From Bacillota bacterium (GTDB lineage: Bacteria > Bacillota > Clostridia > Oscillospirales > Ruminococcaceae), in NCBI GenBank assembly GCA_023431215.1, contig JAEYXR010000117.1, positions 1 to 26,049 on the forward strand: a DNA stretch of 26,049 nucleotides, in the 5' to 3' direction. The first letter of the stretch is position 1. Each line of letters starts with the position of its first letter. The position numbers and the translations under genes were made by a program. Under the pieces are notes generated by a model. The model was not told the DNA's origin. It did no database searches and worked only from the letters and a program-made list of their open reading frames with translations. Below, in pieces: positions 13,551-20,702 of this stretch.

Positions 13551-13709
13551 CACCAAAAATTCATCTACCTCATACCATAGAGCTAAGGAAACTTATTTGC
13601 TCTTTACAGTTCGCCCAAAATCCGATAAACTGGTGATTGTGTGACACCGGGTAACATCTTGGAGAAACTGCAGCAAGGCAGTTTTGCTTCAAAAAGATAT
13701 CCGTGCTCT

Positions 13710-13739
13710 TTGACTTTTTAAAGTCCTTTTGCACACAAT
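13710..13739 (+). promoter_or_regulatory. Possible promoter of the phosphatase gene with palindrome
   Basis: TTGACT (13710-13715), an 18-base spacer and CACAAT (13734-13739), weak at -10. A palindrome GACTTTTTAAAGTC (13712-13725) overlaps the -35 and could be an operator. A small stem AAACTGC/GCAGTTT lies before it (13665-13684). Confidence 0.3.
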
Positions 13740-13762
13740 GACTTATTTGGGAGGATTTTTCT

Positions 13763-14245
13763 ATGACCCGCATTCTGTTTGTATGCTTAGGAAATATTTG
13801 CCGCAGCCCCATGGCGGAATTTATTTTTAAGGATATGGTTGATAAAGCTGGCATAGGCCATGAATTTGTCATTGCATCGGCAGCTACCAGTACCGAGGAA
13901 CTGGGCAACCCGGTTCACCGGGGTACCAAAGCTGTTTTAGCACAAAAAGGTATTTCCTGCGAGGGTAAGCGAGCTGTGCAGCTTACCAAAAAGGACTACG
14001 ATGCTTACGACTATATTTTTGGCATGGAGACCGCCAATGTGCGCAACATTCTGCGTATTGTTGGAGGAGACAGCCAGGGCAAAGTGCGCCGCCTGCTGGA
14101 CCTGACTACTAATCCCCGTGACATTGCCGACCCCTGGTATACCGGTAATTTTGAAGCTACCCGGCGCGATGTGGAAGAAGGTTGTCAGGCCCTGCTGCAG
14201 TTTCTTGGCTATTCTGTAGATACCAAAATTCTTTCTGTGCTTTAA
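13763..14245 (+). CDS. Low-molecular-weight protein-tyrosine phosphatase
   Basis: 160 residues, the usual family length. The P-loop CLGNICRS (C8, R14) starts the protein, and the general acid D123 is in DPWYTGNF. It dephosphorylates phosphotyrosine in the cytosol. In Firmicutes, relatives act on BY-kinases or arginine/tyrosine-phosphorylated stress proteins, but no kinase is nearby, so the target is unknown. TTGGGAGG (13747-13754) is the ribosome site. It sits between aspS and cysE as a single gene. Confidence 0.92.
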   Translation: MTRILFVCLGNICRSPMAEFIFKDMVDKAGIGHEFVIASAATSTEELGNPVHRGTKAVLAQKGISCEGKRAVQLTKKDYDAYDYIFGMETANVRNILRIVGGDSQGKVRRLLDLTTNPRDIADPWYTGNFEATRRDVEEGCQALLQFLGYSVDTKILSVL

Positions 14246-14269
14246 CTCTATTTGGGCTAAATAATTTTC

Positions 14270-14298
14270 TTGCAAAAAGTGTACCTATGTGGTATATT
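14270..14298 (+). promoter_or_regulatory. Promoter of cysE
   Basis: TTGCAA (14270-14275), a 17-base spacer and TATATT (14293-14298). It lies within the open frame upstream of the annotated cysE start, which supports the start at 14352. Confidence 0.65.
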
Positions 14299-14351
14299 AT
14301 AAGCCAAACCACTTATATTTTTTTAGTAAAATAGCCATAGGAGGGGCCCTT

Positions 14352-15002
14352 ATGTTAAAAGGACTCAGACAAGACATTGCTGCTGTAAAGCAGCGCGACC
14401 CGGCTGCCCGCAATACTTTTGAGGTTCTTCTCCTTTATTCGGGATTGCATGCCATAATGCTGCATCGTCCTGCTCATTGGCTTTATACTCATAAATTCTA
14501 TTTTTTAGCCAGATTTCTCTCGCAGTTCGCCCGGTTTCTTACGGGAATAGAAATTCATCCCGGTGCCAAAATAGGCCGTGGTATCCTTATTGACCATGGC
14601 TCCGGTGTTGTCATTGGCGAAACTGCAGAGGTAGGCGATGGCTGCACCATCTATCAAGGGGTTACCCTGGGCGGTACCGGTAAGGACCAGGGTAAGCGTC
14701 ACCCCACCCTGGGCAAAAATGTTTTGGTTGGTGCAGGTGCGAAAATTTTGGGGCCTTTTACCGTTGGTGACAATTGCAAGATTGCCGCAGGTGCTGTGCT
14801 GCTGACAGCTTTGGAAGAAGGCTGCACCGCAGTGGGCGTACCTGCCAAGGTGGTTCATTGCAACGGCTGCAAGCTGCGCACCGATAATTCCCAGCTGGAC
14901 CAAATTCACATTCCCGACCCCATTGCCCAGGAGCTTACCAAGCTGGAAGAGCGTATTGCTCAGCTGGAGGCTCAGCTGGCCCAAAAGAGTAAGCCTGAGT
15001 AA
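14352..15002 (+). CDS. cysE: Serine O-acetyltransferase
   Basis: 216 residues of the short EpsC/CysE type. It makes O-acetylserine from serine and acetyl-CoA, the first step of cysteine synthesis. The N-terminal helical part (1-60) is followed by a left-handed beta-helix with hexapeptide repeats: IHPGAKIGRGILIDHGSGVVIGETAEVGDGCTIYQGVTLGGTG, with active-site D81 and H82. The C-terminal tail (190-212) is a coiled coil (LTKLEERIAQLEAQLAQ), longer than usual and without the typical C-terminal Ile that docks into cysteine synthase. AGGAGGGG precedes the ATG. No cysK or T-box is near it. Confidence 0.93.
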   Translation: MLKGLRQDIAAVKQRDPAARNTFEVLLLYSGLHAIMLHRPAHWLYTHKFYFLARFLSQFARFLTGIEIHPGAKIGRGILIDHGSGVVIGETAEVGDGCTIYQGVTLGGTGKDQGKRHPTLGKNVLVGAGAKILGPFTVGDNCKIAAGAVLLTALEEGCTAVGVPAKVVHCNGCKLRTDNSQLDQIHIPDPIAQELTKLEERIAQLEAQLAQKSKPE

Positions 15003-15040
15003 TATCATGTCTGAAACGCTTTTTACTAATGATTTTTTGT

Positions 15041-15083
15041 ACAGCGGTACTCACTTTTGTGAGCGCCGCTGTTCTTCTTTTTT
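15041..15083 (+). terminator. Terminator of cysE
   Basis: ACAGCGG (15041-15047) pairs with CCGCTGT (15066-15072), and inside it TCAC pairs with GTGA. It is followed by TCTTCTTTTTT. Confidence 0.8.
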
Positions 15084-15098
15084 CCTATATAACCTATG

Positions 15099-15127
15099 TT
15101 GCCGCCTGTGGGGCACAATGCTATAAT
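15099..15127 (+). promoter_or_regulatory. Strong promoter of an orphan transcription unit
   Basis: TTGCCG (15099-15104), a 17-base spacer and TATAAT (15122-15127). Transcription should start near 15134. What it reads (15134 to about 15480) is not a recognised gene. Confidence 0.65.
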
Positions 15128-15184
15128 AAAGCAAAAAGCCTTCTGACCTACTGATGAATTAACTTTATGTTAAGGGGAGCATCT

Positions 15185-15481
15185 ATGAATCTTACAAAAC
15201 GCGCCAGGCAAATAAGGCCCCATGCTCCCGCAGCTTACCAAAGGGATATTCTACTTTTTTATAGCTTCTTGGAAATAAGGGCGCGAACTCACGCTATGAG
15301 GTTAGAGATACGGGTCCATGCAGCGAAATTTGCAGTGTTACCGGCTCTTTTTTACAGGGCAACCTTTTCCTCCATCCTGTACCTCCATGATGTCCTGATA
15401 GTAGCTATTTATGGTTACCCAGCAAGCTATGACGGTGTGCTGTTGTTCAATCTGCAAAAGATATTACCTCGTACTTTGTAA
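15185..15481 (+). CDS. Doubtful 98-residue frame in the orphan transcription unit
   Basis: A good ribosome site AAGGGGAG (15172-15179) precedes ATG 15185, and a strong promoter lies upstream, yet the product matches nothing I know and is rich in Arg, His and Tyr without clear domains. Codon use is unlike the neighbours: six AGG and five ATA codons in 98, where flanking genes use CGT/CGC and ATT/ATC. The ribosome site itself can pair in the RNA (GGGAGCAT 15175-15182 with ATGCTCCC 15222-15229). A structured non-coding RNA, a leader peptide with decayed downstream part, or a small foreign gene are all possible. The 495 bases between the cysE terminator and the next gene hold nothing else recognisable. 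Confidence 0.25.
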   Translation: MNLTKRARQIRPHAPAAYQRDILLFYSFLEIRARTHAMRLEIRVHAAKFAVLPALFYRATFSSILYLHDVLIVAIYGYPASYDGVLLFNLQKILPRTL

Positions 15482-15517
15482 TAAAATCCAATCATTCCTC
15501 TGGTAAACATGAATGAA

Positions 15518-15546
15518 TTGACAATTGATTTTGTAAATGTTATAAC
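15518..15546 (+). promoter_or_regulatory. Promoter of the UPF0303 gene
   Basis: Perfect TTGACA (15518-15523), a 17-base spacer and TATAAC (15541-15546). Start is expected near 15553, leaving a short leader with TTGGGAGG as ribosome site. Confidence 0.75.
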
Positions 15547-15578
15547 AGTTATATTATTTATAAATTGGGAGGTTCACT

Positions 15579-16046
15579 ATGAGTGAAGCATTTGAAAAAA
15601 TACTTGAGCTGGAAAAAGAGCTTGAGCTTTCTTCTTTTTCTCATGAGGATGCACTCGCACTTGGTCTTGCCGCTGTGGAATACATTTGCAAGGCAAAAAA
15701 GCCCGGTGTTTACATTGAAATACACAAAGGTGAAACCATTGTTTTCTCTCATTGTATGAAAGGGGCAAGTACCGATAATCGGCTATGGGCCCAACGTAAG
15801 CTGCGTACCGTTGCTCAATTTGAACACTCCACGCTATATGCTGCAGAAAAATTTCGTATTCGCGGCCGCAGCTTTTATGATTATTATACGCCGCAGGAAT
15901 ATCAATGTGCAGGCGGCGGCTTCCCCATTATAGTTGTCGGCACCGGCATGGTGGGTATGATAGGCGTCTCCGGCCTTACCGCCGAGGAAGATCATGAAGT
16001 ATGCATACAGGCGCTACGTTCTTTAGTTGCGCAAAAACAATGCTAA
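15579..16046 (+). CDS. UPF0303 / HbpS-like family protein
   Basis: 155 residues covering the whole family fold: an N-terminal helix, ALALGLAAVEYICKAKKPGVYIEIHKGETIVFSHCMKGASTDNRLWAQRKLRTV, then GGGFPIIVVGTGMVGMIGVSGLTAEEDHEVCIQAL. UPF0303 proteins are related to the heme-binding HbpS/DUF336 group, cytosolic in most bacteria, with no settled reaction. The gene has its own promoter and lies 51 bases upstream of an oxidoreductase, so the two may be co-transcribed. A link to sugar or cofactor metabolism is only a guess. Confidence 0.85.
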   Translation: MSEAFEKILELEKELELSSFSHEDALALGLAAVEYICKAKKPGVYIEIHKGETIVFSHCMKGASTDNRLWAQRKLRTVAQFEHSTLYAAEKFRIRGRSFYDYYTPQEYQCAGGGFPIIVVGTGMVGMIGVSGLTAEEDHEVCIQALRSLVAQKQC

Positions 16047-16097
16047 GCTTATTCTTCTAGGGTTATTACGTAAAAATAACAAAAGGAGATTTTAGTG

Positions 16098-17135
16098 ATG
16101 AGTTATCAACGAGAATTTGCAAAAAAACTGCGTGTGGCCATTGTTGGCATTGGTTCTCATGCTTACCGAAACCTGCTTCCGGCACTCAACTATCTGCCCG
16201 TAGAGCTGGTTGCCATTTGCAACCGCAGTAATCTGGCTATGGCAGAAGCCACGGCAGCACAGTATGGCTGCCGCAGCTACCAAAGCACTGCCGAAATGTA
16301 TCAAAAAGAAAATTTGGATGCCGTATTTCTTTGCACCTCTCCCACCGCATACCCCAAAATGGCTATTGAGGCTTTTGCTGCCGGATTGCACGTTTGGATG
16401 GAAAAACCTGCAGCCATGCATACAGAAGAAGTGCTGCAAATGATAGAGCAACGTAAAAATAAGGTAGCGCTGGTTGGATATAAAAAAGCCTTTATGCCTG
16501 CCACCCGCAAAGCTATTGAAATAGCATCTTCGCCCCAATACGGAGGATTGCAAAGCATGCTGGCCGTTTACCCGCTGGAGATGCCGACGGACGGTGCAAA
16601 AGCGCTGCGGGAGAACACCTCCTGTGATTGGTTGAACAACGGCTGCCACCCTCTTTCGGTATTGTTATCGGTGGGTGGCAAGGTAGATAGTGTTTTGTCG
16701 GTTCCCAGCAAATTTAATAAAGGTGTGCATATTCTGCAATTTAAAAACGGTGTTGTGGGCAACCTGCACCTGGCTTCCGGGCCCCTCCCCAACGAAGATT
16801 ATCATTTTTACGCCTCCAAATGGCATTTGCATATTGACAATACCACGCGGGTAATTTTAGAACGCGGTATTCCCTCGGAATATGGCAAGACCACGTCCTT
16901 TATTCCCCAGGGGGACGATACCGGCGCTGTTGTTTGGGAAGCACAGAACAGCAAAGCAACCCTGGAAAACAAAGCACTTTTTGTGCAGGGTATCTATGAC
17001 GAAATGATGTATTTTTGCAGCTGTATCTTAAACAACATAACACCAACAACCGGCTCTTTGGAATTTGCTTTGGAAATTGGAAAAGTATATGAAGCCTTGC
17101 TTGTTTCTAAAGGAAACACAATTAAAATTAATTAA
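16098..17135 (+). CDS. Gfo/Idh/MocA-family NAD(P)-dependent oxidoreductase
   Basis: 345 residues. The Rossmann nucleotide fold begins with RVAIVGIGSHAYRNLLPAL; the family signature EKP is in VWMEKPAAMH, and the conserved active-site His is in NNGCHPLSVLLSVGG. The C-terminal beta-sheet domain (about 125-340) binds the sugar or cyclitol substrate, which cannot be predicted. AAAGGAGAT (16082-16090) favours ATG 16098; GTG 16095 is an alternative. It follows the UPF0303 gene and converges on the malQ operon with a shared terminator. Confidence 0.88.
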   Translation: MSYQREFAKKLRVAIVGIGSHAYRNLLPALNYLPVELVAICNRSNLAMAEATAAQYGCRSYQSTAEMYQKENLDAVFLCTSPTAYPKMAIEAFAAGLHVWMEKPAAMHTEEVLQMIEQRKNKVALVGYKKAFMPATRKAIEIASSPQYGGLQSMLAVYPLEMPTDGAKALRENTSCDWLNNGCHPLSVLLSVGGKVDSVLSVPSKFNKGVHILQFKNGVVGNLHLASGPLPNEDYHFYASKWHLHIDNTTRVILERGIPSEYGKTTSFIPQGDDTGAVVWEAQNSKATLENKALFVQGIYDEMMYFCSCILNNITPTTGSLEFALEIGKVYEALLVSKGNTIKIN

Positions 17136-17138
17136 AGC

Positions 17139-17184
17139 AAATACCGCCCAATTTACAGTGTTATCTGTAAATTGGGCGGTATTT
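17139..17184. terminator. Bidirectional terminator between oxidoreductase and malQ
   Basis: A perfect 20-bp stem (17139-17158 with 17165-17184) with loop TGTTAT and A/T-rich ends on both strands. It lies between two convergent genes and can serve both. Confidence 0.9.
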
Positions 17185-17204
17185 ACCTTAAAGCCTCACA
17201 GCTT

Positions 17205-18677
17205 TTATTTTCTGCCGTAAATTTTGGCCATTCGGCAGATTCGCTTGGCAAGCAGAGGGGTAAAATCGTCGCCTTTGGCACGCCACACCCAGTTTTTGCC
17301 CAGGGTGGAGGGCTCGTTGATGCGTCCCTCTATCCCCAGTTCCAGATAGTCCGCCATTGGCACCACTGCCAAATCGCAGACACTTGCAAGAGCAGTACGG
17401 ATAAACGCCTGTGTTAGGTTGCCCTCCTCCGGTATCCCCAGATACTCATGGGCAAACGCAACATCCTCTGCTGGGGCACTCTGCTTCCAGTCGGCAGTGG
17501 TGGTGTTGTCGTGGGTTCCGGTGTAAACAACAGAGTTGGGCTTGTAGTTATGAGGCAGATAGTCACTTTCCTCACGGCTGTCAAAGGCAAATTGAAGCAC
17601 CTTCATACCCGGAAAACCACTATCAGCCAGCAGCTGAAAGACCTCGGGAGTTAAAAAGCCCAAATCTTCCGCAATAATCTTAAGCTCCGGCAGCTGGGTC
17701 TTTAAGGTTCCGATAAAGTCCATACCGGGGCCCTTTACCCAGTGCCCGTTCATTGCTGTTTCTTCGGCGGCAGGGATGGCATAATAGCTTTCAAAGCCCC
17801 GGAAGTGGTCAATACGCACCATATCATACCATTCTCCTGCAGAGCGCATGCGCTGTACCCACCACTGGTAGCCGGTGCTTTTGTGATACTCCCAGTTGTA
17901 CAGGGGGTTACCCCACAGCTGCCCCGTGGCGGAAAAAGCATCTGGCGGGCAACCTGCCACCTCAATGGGGCGCAGGTTTTCATCCAGGCTAAACAACTGG
18001 CTACCCGCCCATACATCGGCACTGTCAGGAGAAACATAAATGGGGATGTCTCCAATAATACCTATGCCTTTTTCGTTGGCATAGCTTCGCAGCTCATTCC
18101 ACTGCAGCTGGAACTGATACTGCACAAACTTCCAAAAATCTATATCCGACGAATGCTGGCTGCGGAATTCGTCCAGTGCCTGTGGATGACGCAGTCGGTA
18201 GCCGTCCTCCCACTGCTGAAAAGAGACCATGTTATGGGCAGCTTTCAGCGCCATAAACAAGGCATAATCCTCCAGCCACCAGCCACAGCGGTAGCAAAAG
18301 CCCTGATAATCCCAATCTCCAAAATCAAAACGGCTGCAAGCCTTGCGCAGCAGAGTAAAACGGTTTTCATACAGTTTGCCGTAGTCTACCTGTGACGGAT
18401 TGCCGCCAAAGTCAAAGCTGTGGCATTCTTCATGGGTTAAAAGGCCCTTTTGTACCAAGATGTCCGGGTCTATAAAGTAAGGGTTGCCGGCAAAGCTGGA
18501 AAAAGACTGATAAGGTGAATCACCATAGCTGGTGGGGCCAATGGGCAGCACCTGCCACCACTTCTGACCTGCCTCTGCGGCAAAATCCACAAAATCCTTG
18601 GCTGCCTGGCCCAATGTGCCAATGCCGTATGGTGATGGCAGGCTGGAAACCGGCATTAAAATACCCGAACTGCGCAT
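17205..18677 (-). CDS. malQ: 4-alpha-glucanotransferase (amylomaltase), GH77
   Basis: 490 residues, the usual length. It moves alpha-1,4-glucan pieces between maltodextrins, releasing glucose. Family blocks are present: SSLPSPYGIGTLG (11-23), YGDSPYQSFSSFAGNPYFID (51-70), the nucleophile D290 in VRIDHFRGFESYY, acid/base E337 in IIAEDLG, and D390 in YTGTHDN. The ATG at 18677 is preceded by GGAGGT (18690-18685) and matches the family start; the open frame runs 43 codons further but is not family-like. It is the last gene of the sugar operon, after a gap with a strong hairpin. Confidence 0.95.
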   Translation of the reverse strand: MRSSGILMPVSSLPSPYGIGTLGQAAKDFVDFAAEAGQKWWQVLPIGPTSYGDSPYQSFSSFAGNPYFIDPDILVQKGLLTHEECHSFDFGGNPSQVDYGKLYENRFTLLRKACSRFDFGDWDYQGFCYRCGWWLEDYALFMALKAAHNMVSFQQWEDGYRLRHPQALDEFRSQHSSDIDFWKFVQYQFQLQWNELRSYANEKGIGIIGDIPIYVSPDSADVWAGSQLFSLDENLRPIEVAGCPPDAFSATGQLWGNPLYNWEYHKSTGYQWWVQRMRSAGEWYDMVRIDHFRGFESYYAIPAAEETAMNGHWVKGPGMDFIGTLKTQLPELKIIAEDLGFLTPEVFQLLADSGFPGMKVLQFAFDSREESDYLPHNYKPNSVVYTGTHDNTTTADWKQSAPAEDVAFAHEYLGIPEEGNLTQAFIRTALASVCDLAVVPMADYLELGIEGRINEPSTLGKNWVWRAKGDDFTPLLAKRICRMAKIYGRK

Positions 18678-18740
18678 AGGGGATACCTCCGTAAAAAAAC
18701 GATTCACACCGGGACTATCTCCGGAAAAGTGGTTGATACC

Positions 18741-18775
18741 TTTGCGGCGCACCCAAAACCTGGGCGCGCCGCAAA
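18741..18775 (-). other. Intra-operon hairpin before malQ
   Basis: TTTGCGGCGC (18741-18750) pairs with GCGCCGCAAA (18766-18775), with an inner CCCA/TGGG pair. No U-run follows on the minus strand, so it is more likely a processing or stability element, or a weak attenuator, than a full terminator. It separates transporter genes from malQ. Confidence 0.6.
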
Positions 18776-18822
18776 AATATAAGAAGAAAAGAATAAGGAA
18801 GAACACAAATGAAGAGAAAAGT

Positions 18823-19659
18823 TTAACCCTTTACAGCACCTGCCACAACGCCTTCTATAATATGCTTTTGGCTTAGCAGATAGAAGATGACAATGGGAAC
18901 AATAGCCAGCACCAGCAGCGCCATCATAGCACCCATATCGATGGAGCCATAGCCGCCTTTTAGGTACTGAACAGCAATGGGGATGGTCTTGTACTCGTTA
19001 CCAATGACAAGATAGGGCAGCAGGTAGTCATTCCAAATCCACATGGCGTTCAGAATTGCCACAGTAACCGCAGTGGGCTGTAAAATGGGAAAAATAACCC
19101 TAAAATACATCACAATGGGGTTGCAGCCATCAATCATTGCCGCTTCTTCAATCTCCAGCGGAATGCTCTTGACAAAACCGCTGAACATAAAGACCGAGAG
19201 TCCCGCACCAAATCCCAGATAGATGAGGATGATGCCTACCGGGTTATCCAGACGGAGCATGTTTGCCATTTTTGACATGGTAAACATCACCATCTGAAAG
19301 GGTACAATCATAGAAAAAACAAAAGCGTAGTAGATAACAGAGGTCAGCTTGCTCTTAACCCGGGTGATGTACCATGCTGTCATGGCGGTAAACAAGATGA
19401 TAGCCGCCACCGAAAACACGGTGATAAACAAGGAGTAGCCAAAGGCACTCATAAAATTGGTTTTGGCTACGCCCTCTGTGTAGTTAGAAAAGCCCACAAA
19501 GGTTTCTGCTGTGGGAAGGGCAAAGGGCTGATCGGCAATAAACAGCTTGCCCTTAAAGGAATTCATTAAAACGATAAGGATGGGAGCCAAAAAGGCTATT
19601 GCCAAAAGTATCAGCAACACAAAAATGATTCCGTTGCCAAGCTTGGAACGTTTTTCCAT
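18823..19659 (-). CDS. CUT1 sugar ABC transporter permease, MalG/MsmG-like
   Basis: 278 residues with six membrane segments and the EAA loop EIEEAAMIDGCNPIVMYFRVIFPIL, which docks the ATPase. It is the second membrane half of a sugar importer. Its ATG shares one base with the stop of the first permease gene (TGATG at 19661-19657), with CTCCACCTCC upstream on the plus strand giving a GGAGGTGGAG ribosome site. The C-terminus KHIIEGVVAGAVKG is typical of the family. Confidence 0.93.
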   Translation of the reverse strand: MEKRSKLGNGIIFVLLILLAIAFLAPILIVLMNSFKGKLFIADQPFALPTAETFVGFSNYTEGVAKTNFMSAFGYSLFITVFSVAAIILFTAMTAWYITRVKSKLTSVIYYAFVFSMIVPFQMVMFTMSKMANMLRLDNPVGIILIYLGFGAGLSVFMFSGFVKSIPLEIEEAAMIDGCNPIVMYFRVIFPILQPTAVTVAILNAMWIWNDYLLPYLVIGNEYKTIPIAVQYLKGGYGSIDMGAMMALLVLAIVPIVIFYLLSQKHIIEGVVAGAVKG

Positions 19660-20504
19660 CAGCTCTCCACCTCCTTACGTCTGGTAAGCCATAGCTGCAC
19701 CAGTGCAATGCCGGCAACCAGAATAAAGAATACCACCGCTTTGGCCTGGCCTACACCCTCCCAGCCTGCACGGCCGTAAAAGGAATTGTAAATATCCAGC
19801 GCCAGCATGGCAGTCTTTTTAGAGGGAGCGCCGTTGGTCAGAGCCAGGTTCTGGTCAAACAGCTTAAAAGAGTTGGTAAGGGTTAAAAAGGTGCAGATGG
19901 TAATGGAAGGCATCACCATGGGAATGGTGATTTTCCGCAGTGTAACCCATCCGCTGGCACCATCTACCCGGGAAGCCTCCAGCAAATCTCCGGGAATATT
20001 CTGGATACCGGCTATATAAATAATCATCATATAACCAATAAGCTGCCAGTTCATTAACACCACCAAGCCCCAAAAGCCGTATTTGGGGTCAAAGGTGAGA
20101 GTAACCTGGTAATGAGCCAGCACACCGTTGATGATAAGCTGCCAGATGTAGCCCAAAACAATGCCGCCGATAAGGTTAGGCATAAAAAACACAGTACGGA
20201 AGACGTTGGTTCCTCGAATACCGCGGGTAAGCAGCATAGCCAGCGCAAAGGACAGGATATTAATGGTAATAACCGACACAACTGTAAAAGCAACGGTAAA
20301 CCACAGTGCATTTAAAAAGTCTTTGTTAATGGTAAACGCCTTGATGTAGTTGTCAAAGCCTACCCATTTTGCTTTGGTGACTGTGGTAAACTTGCAGAAT
20401 GAAAGATAAACGCCCATACCGAAGGGAATTAAAAATGCAATTGCAAAGGCGATGACGGTGGGCAGTGCAAAAAATGCAAAGTACTTTTTAAGCTCCTTTT
20501 GCAC
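19659..20504 (-). CDS. CUT1 sugar ABC transporter permease, MalF/MsmF-like
   Basis: 281 residues with six membrane segments: an N-terminal one (about 8-28), the core from FLNALWFTVAFTVVSVITIN on, and the EAA loop DLLEASRVDGASGWVTLRKITIPMVMPS. The start is taken as GTG at 20504, six bases after GGAGGT (20516-20511); the frame is open 23 codons further but without a family-like start. It forms the importer with the next permease. An ATPase (MsmX/UgpC type) is not in the operon and must be supplied from elsewhere. Confidence 0.92.
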   Translation of the reverse strand: MQKELKKYFAFFALPTVIAFAIAFLIPFGMGVYLSFCKFTTVTKAKWVGFDNYIKAFTINKDFLNALWFTVAFTVVSVITINILSFALAMLLTRGIRGTNVFRTVFFMPNLIGGIVLGYIWQLIINGVLAHYQVTLTFDPKYGFWGLVVLMNWQLIGYMMIIYIAGIQNIPGDLLEASRVDGASGWVTLRKITIPMVMPSITICTFLTLTNSFKLFDQNLALTNGAPSKKTAMLALDIYNSFYGRAGWEGVGQAKAVVFFILVAGIALVQLWLTRRKEVES

Positions 20505-20622
20505 GGTGGCACCTCCTTGGATGTATTTGAGAGTGGAACATGCTGATCTCCATAGAAAAAGACTCATCCCCATGGTCCTTTTATACGGCGGTCAGACCGT
20601 TCCCGGTAATGATTGCCTTTTT

Positions 20623-20654
20623 ATTTGCCCCGCGCCACTTGGCGCGGGGCAAAT
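20623..20654 (-). other. Strong hairpin between binding-protein and permease genes
   Basis: A 14-bp perfect, GC-rich stem, ATTTGCCCCGCGCC (20623-20636) with its complement (20641-20654), and a 4-base loop. Neither strand has a U-run after it, so it fits a 3' stability element that keeps binding-protein mRNA at a higher level than permease mRNA, as in other sugar operons. Confidence 0.7.
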
Positions 20655-20702
20655 ATTGTTCATAGGGGTATTATTTCAGTATTCCGCCAAACAGCAGTTT
20701 TA

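Noticed and set aside
17742..18395. 217-residue open frame on the plus strand
   Set aside because: It lies wholly inside malQ on the other strand, has no ribosome site and no recognisable motif; a shadow of a GC-richer gene.
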